A stretch of 34,945 bases of DNA from Acidobacteriota bacterium. GTDB lineage: Bacteria; Acidobacteriota; Thermoanaerobaculia; Multivoradales; J023. The notes beneath the pieces were generated by a model. That model was not told where the DNA came from and made no database searches. It was given only the letters and a program-made list of their open reading frames with translations. The position numbers and the translations under genes were made by a program. Of the stretch, positions 31,890 through 34,945 are shown one piece after another; the first letter of the stretch is position 1; every line of letters begins with the position of its first letter. The DNA lies in assembly GCA_029263395.1 (NCBI GenBank), contig JAJCXO010000218.1, positions 1 through 34,945 on the forward strand, in the 5' to 3' direction.

Positions 31890-34421
31890 ATGAGAAGAGT
31901 CAAAGGCAAGGATGTATGGATTTTTTCGAGAAGTATCGTACGAGCGATTTTGCCATCTGTGACTGGCGCTTGCGGGCTGGCGTTCCTGGCGGGAACGGCA
32001 TGGGCGCTGCCGCCGGTACCCACTCAGCCCTCCGCCACCTGCGACCACTCCGCAGCCGGCAAATGTTACGTCTCAGACAGTACGACACTGACCACCTCGT
32101 CGCCGGGTGCTCACCATTTTAATGTCTGTCGTAGCAATGACATCCTCACCTCCAGCGGCTGGGGTGGATGTAATCACATTATTAAGGATACCAACCAGCA
32201 GCCGCTGGCGGTCGGAGCCTCCTACAGCTTCAGTGACCATCTGCCCCCCCACCCCTTGCGCCGGGCTTATCGCTTTCGTGCCTGCGATGCCAACAACGCC
32301 TGCACCACTTGGAGCTCCCCTAAATATATCTCGCGGGACGAGGAGCCGCCGTTGGTTCCGGGGCCGACGACGGTTGCGGGATGCGTCTACCCGCCGGGGG
32401 CGCTCTCGGGTTGTTGGATGCCAGGGAATTTCACCATCAAAACCACCGCGCCCCAGGACGACGGGGGGTCGGGGGTCGATCCTGATGGCTATTGGGCGTG
32501 CCGCAGCAACGATACCACCGGCTTTGGAGGCTGCGATGTGACCCTGGGCAGTATGCCGATGAACAGCCTGCCAGAGGTCTCCATCTCCGGCGGTCACCTG
32601 CCCGGCCCGGGCAAGCAACGGGCTTACCGTTTCGCGGCCAAAGACAACGCGGGTAACCGATGGAGCCCCTGGAACACACCCCTTTATGTGCGCGTGGATA
32701 ACAAAGCTCCGACCGTCAGCGCCGACAACGCGGACCCTACGACCTGGTACGTTTCTCGAACGGCGATCGTCGAGGCTTCCGACATCACGGGAGGCGTCAG
32801 CGCCAACTCGGGGCTGAAATCCGTGCGCTACCGATGGAATAACTCGCTTCCGACAGACTGCTCGAGCGGTGGTAACCTGACTTCCAACCAAGCCGTGCTG
32901 CCGGCGCCGGTGGGCGACAATACTCTTCACCTGTGCGCCGTAGATTGGGTTGGCCATACCGATCATTGGAGCGGACAATTCCGGGTGGCGGCCCAGTCCT
33001 TGGATCTCGATCCTGTCGAAGAGCTCTCCTTCACCTTTGGCGCCAACCCCACGGGTCCCAACGGATACGATCCCAGCGTCCTGCTGAACGCCGCAGGTAC
33101 AGCCGGCCGGGCCTTCATCCAGAAAGCTGAGGTGTGGGGCTCGCCCCCTAATAACCATTTCCACGACGCGGTGGTCGAGTACGCGTTGAATGGCACGAAG
33201 GTGGGTTCGGTGACCGATGGCCACGCGGGCTGGGGCTGTAGCCCCGCCCAGGTCAACGATGCCAACAACGGCTCAGGGGGCGTGGACGCCATCCTCGACT
33301 CGAACAATGCCGCAAGGACACTCGCCTTCTATACGCGCACCCCCTCGGACACCTTCCGCGGGCGGGCGTGGCTTGCCTACCAGGAGAGCCCGGGCGCGAG
33401 CTGGACACACATCGACAAGGCTTTGCTACATCCACTGTACAACGAGCCATTGTGCATTGCTGGGCCTAGCGGTTGTGACAACCAGTGCCACATCAAGATG
33501 GGCGTAGCCCGCGTCGCGGTCCGTGAGGTGGGTTCTCATTATTACCTCTATCTCGAGGTGCGGATCGATAACTCGACCCACTATCCCGGTGTGCAGCTCG
33601 TTGGCGTCTTCCTGATGCGGGTCCAGAAACAGACCGGGTCTCCCTACGTCCAGCTTGCACCAGGCAAGGCTCAACTCTACCGCAGCACTGACGATACCTG
33701 GCACAACCTCCCGTACGATGCCGCCACCGGTTATTACGCTGATTTTGCCAATCTCCCGGGCGGCCAAACCTATAGTCAGTGGCGGATTCTCGGCGCGATC
33801 ACCCAGTTGGGCAATGTCGAAGTGACTCCTTGGGGGGAGTACATCATCACCTACAAAGACGCTGCGGACGTCAAGTACAAGATCGCCACAGCACCTGACT
33901 TCAACCTCTCGAGAGTGATCAAGACGGGCATCATGGACCTCAGCGCGGTGAACATCCAGCGACCCAACGGGCCGCTTTATCCCAACCTCTACCGCAAGCC
34001 CAACACCGCGGAGTACATTTTGTTCTTCAATGATCGGGTCGGCGCGTCAACCGACGAGGTGATCCAATCGGCCAGGGTCTTGCCGGCCACGGCGCAACTG
34101 CTGACCCCCATGCCGACTAAGGCGGTTGGCGGTGAATTCACCGTCACGGGCTGGGCTTACGACGCCACCGGCGACGCCGACCTGACCCTGAAGGTGGACG
34201 GCGAAGCCGTCTACTACCGGTCGTTTGCCTTCTGGCACGATCCAGCCGAACCCTGTGTCGCCGCTCCCAAAGCCGGCGAGTCGGCCTGCCCGCGCCGGGA
34301 GTTCAGCGCCGGTCTCGATACCAGCCAGCTCGCCAACGGCCCCCACACCCTGACCGTGACCGTCACCGAGCGGGACAAGGAGCCGCGGAACGTCTCCATG
34401 ACCTTCGAAGTAAAAAACTAG
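31890..34421 (+). CDS. large secreted Cys-rich multidomain protein
   Basis: This is an exported protein of 843 residues. A long signal peptide (basic MRRVKGKDVWIFSRSIVR, then a hydrophobic run ending GTAWA, about residue 39) precedes two related Cys-containing beta domains. Domain 1 has VCRSNDILTSSGWGGC and RRAYRFRACDANNACTTWS; domain 2 has ACRSNDTTGFGGC and QRAYRFAAKDNAGNRWSPW. A third, looser unit (RYRWNNSLPTDC, then TLHLCAVDWVGHTDHWSG) follows. Residues about 380-735 form a beta-rich region with no motif I can name. The end (about 740-843) looks like an Ig-like/bacterial adhesion fold (GGEFTVTGWAYDATGDADLT to HTLTVTVTERD). Start: ATG 31890 has GGGAG eight bases upstream; ATG 31869 lacks one. 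The gene sits between the two copies of a repeat element, suggesting mobility. Confidence 0.72.
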   Translation: MRRVKGKDVWIFSRSIVRAILPSVTGACGLAFLAGTAWALPPVPTQPSATCDHSAAGKCYVSDSTTLTTSSPGAHHFNVCRSNDILTSSGWGGCNHIIKDTNQQPLAVGASYSFSDHLPPHPLRRAYRFRACDANNACTTWSSPKYISRDEEPPLVPGPTTVAGCVYPPGALSGCWMPGNFTIKTTAPQDDGGSGVDPDGYWACRSNDTTGFGGCDVTLGSMPMNSLPEVSISGGHLPGPGKQRAYRFAAKDNAGNRWSPWNTPLYVRVDNKAPTVSADNADPTTWYVSRTAIVEASDITGGVSANSGLKSVRYRWNNSLPTDCSSGGNLTSNQAVLPAPVGDNTLHLCAVDWVGHTDHWSGQFRVAAQSLDLDPVEELSFTFGANPTGPNGYDPSVLLNAAGTAGRAFIQKAEVWGSPPNNHFHDAVVEYALNGTKVGSVTDGHAGWGCSPAQVNDANNGSGGVDAILDSNNAARTLAFYTRTPSDTFRGRAWLAYQESPGASWTHIDKALLHPLYNEPLCIAGPSGCDNQCHIKMGVARVAVREVGSHYYLYLEVRIDNSTHYPGVQLVGVFLMRVQKQTGSPYVQLAPGKAQLYRSTDDTWHNLPYDAATGYYADFANLPGGQTYSQWRILGAITQLGNVEVTPWGEYIITYKDAADVKYKIATAPDFNLSRVIKTGIMDLSAVNIQRPNGPLYPNLYRKPNTAEYILFFNDRVGASTDEVIQSARVLPATAQLLTPMPTKAVGGEFTVTGWAYDATGDADLTLKVDGEAVYYRSFAFWHDPAEPCVAAPKAGESACPRREFSAGLDTSQLANGPHTLTVTVTERDKEPRNVSMTFEVKN

Positions 34422-34458
34422 ACGTTCGACAAACGGCTCTTTCCTCCCACATCCATGT

Positions 34459-34483
34459 AGGGGTGGACCTTGTGTCCACCCCT
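34459..34483. terminator. hairpin after the secreted protein gene (REP-like)
   Basis: A perfect 10-bp stem (AGGGGTGGAC, five-base loop, GTCCACCCCT) begins 38 bases past the stop. No T-run follows on either strand. The form TAGGGGTGGAC...GTCCACCCC resembles short palindromic REP-like units dispersed in many bacterial genomes, so it may be a repeat that also stops transcription. Confidence 0.5.
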
Positions 34484-34554
34484 CTGGGCCGACACACGAG
34501 GCGATCGAGCTAGAATCGGATGGGGATCGAAGACGAGAGACTTTTGGATTTAGG

Positions 34555-34701
34555 ATGCCTCGAGAAGTCAGTGTCAGACGGTGTGCCCGGCTTGTATTGC
34601 TGGATCCAAACGGCCGACTATTGCTCTTCGAGTCGCCAGCCGGGCGCCTTCAAGTCGCAACTACCAAGACGGCTCACCCTTCCCAGGGCCGCCCTATTTA
34701 G
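34555..34701 (+). pseudogene. truncated NUDIX-hydrolase-like gene, 5' fragment
   Basis: A 48-codon frame starts MPREVSVRRCARLVLLDPNG and continues RLLLFESPAG, the usual first two strands of NUDIX hydrolases (RRxAR-x-V-x-LDPDGR-x-LLF). The NUDIX box with its REx2EE glutamates is absent. The frame runs into the right-hand repeat element at 34693 and stops at the TAG inside that element's CCTATTTAGG. The identity rests only on the N-terminal strands, so it is tentative. No continuation is visible beyond the repeat before the window ends. Confidence 0.5.
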
Positions 34702-34914
34702 GTTCCAGGCAAGTCGGAGAAGAACAGCAGAGGAACCTCGATGCCACGTATCTGCATCCCTTTTTCAAGGATTTGAGACTGTTGTTGACTATCCGCCAGG
34801 CGTCGGACGGAAGACGGGACGTCTTCCGTCGACCAAGCCTCGAATCTCTTGAAATCTCTGCACCCGGTGGTGGTGGTGCACGCACTCCACCCAGCAAGCG
34901 CGGATATCGAGGAA
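34693..34914. repeat. right copy of the two-part repeat element with internal hairpin
   Basis: Part 1 (34693-34723) and part 2 (34851-34914) match the left copy at 31564-31711 and have the same orientation. Here the two parts are separated by 127 bases that the left copy lacks. That insert contains a strong perfect hairpin: GACGGAAGACG (34806-34816), loop GGA, CGTCTTCCGTC (34820-34830). Short frames run through the unit on the minus strand but none is convincing. A non-autonomous, MITE-like element or a remnant of an insertion sequence is the likeliest reading. Confidence 0.75.
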
Positions 34915-34945
34915 TTCGATAACGCTTTCGCTAACGAGTCAACGT

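Noticed and set aside
32073-33224. 383-residue ORF antisense to the large secreted protein
   Set aside because: It is Arg/Gly/Val-rich without family motifs, and the plus-strand frame has a signal peptide, Cys repeats and a ribosome site.

Overview
The window reads as chromosomal DNA of a Gram-negative, fairly GC-rich bacterium. Most genes have Sec signal peptides or membrane anchors, two proteins carry OmpA-type peptidoglycan-binding domains, and starts are usually preceded by clear AGGAG-type ribosome sites. Three things point, as an inference only, to Acidobacteriota (Thermoanaerobaculia or Holophagae-like): the four-gene ABC-2 / GldG / DUF4340 operon, the secreted repeat protein ending in a DGFESGDTSAW-type tail, and the menaquinone gene. 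No rRNA or other phylogenetic marker is present. No tRNA, prophage, CRISPR array or intact transposase was found.

Layout. (1) 8-4555, minus strand: a tight four-gene operon with isochorismate synthase (menaquinone entry step), a YceI-like periplasmic isoprenoid-binding protein, a polyprenyl diphosphate synthase and a heme-copper-oxidase-subunit-I-like membrane protein. The theme is isoprenoid quinones and respiration. (2) 4829-8317, plus: one large exported membrane protein with a periplasmic-binding-like region and about ten membrane helices. (3) 8692-13625, minus: ABC ATPase, ABC-2 permease, GldG-like protein and DUF4340 protein, ending in a good intrinsic terminator. (4) 13971-15326, plus: secreted repeat protein; 15339-16505, minus: ATP-grasp enzyme. 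(5) 16750-20510, minus: an overlapping operon of a secreted beta-propeller-like protein, two nearly duplicate secreted ten-cysteine peptides and a secreted multidomain beta-sandwich protein. (6) 20708-21630, minus: acetyltransferase and hotdog thioesterase. (7) 21899-27875, plus: a five-gene envelope operon with substrate-binding/OmpA fusion, anchored vWA protein, second substrate-binding/OmpA fusion, two-helix coiled-coil membrane protein and PspA/IM30-like coiled-coil protein. (8) 27902-34945: a looser accessory region with a TolB-like gene remnant, a nitroreductase, a NYN/PIN nuclease-like protein, an unknown protein with a TEPTG repeat tail, and about 1.35 kb of gene-free DNA. That gene-free DNA holds an array of diverged hairpins with a 42-43 bp period. 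Beyond it a secreted 843-residue protein lies between two copies of a repeat element, and the right-hand copy truncates what looks like a NUDIX gene.

The strongest candidates for undescribed biology are the ten-cysteine peptide operon (16750-20510), the double SBP-OmpA / vWA / PspA-like envelope operon (21899-27875) and the 42-bp hairpin array (30886-31480). Functional statements rest on motifs read by eye; no database search or structure prediction was run.
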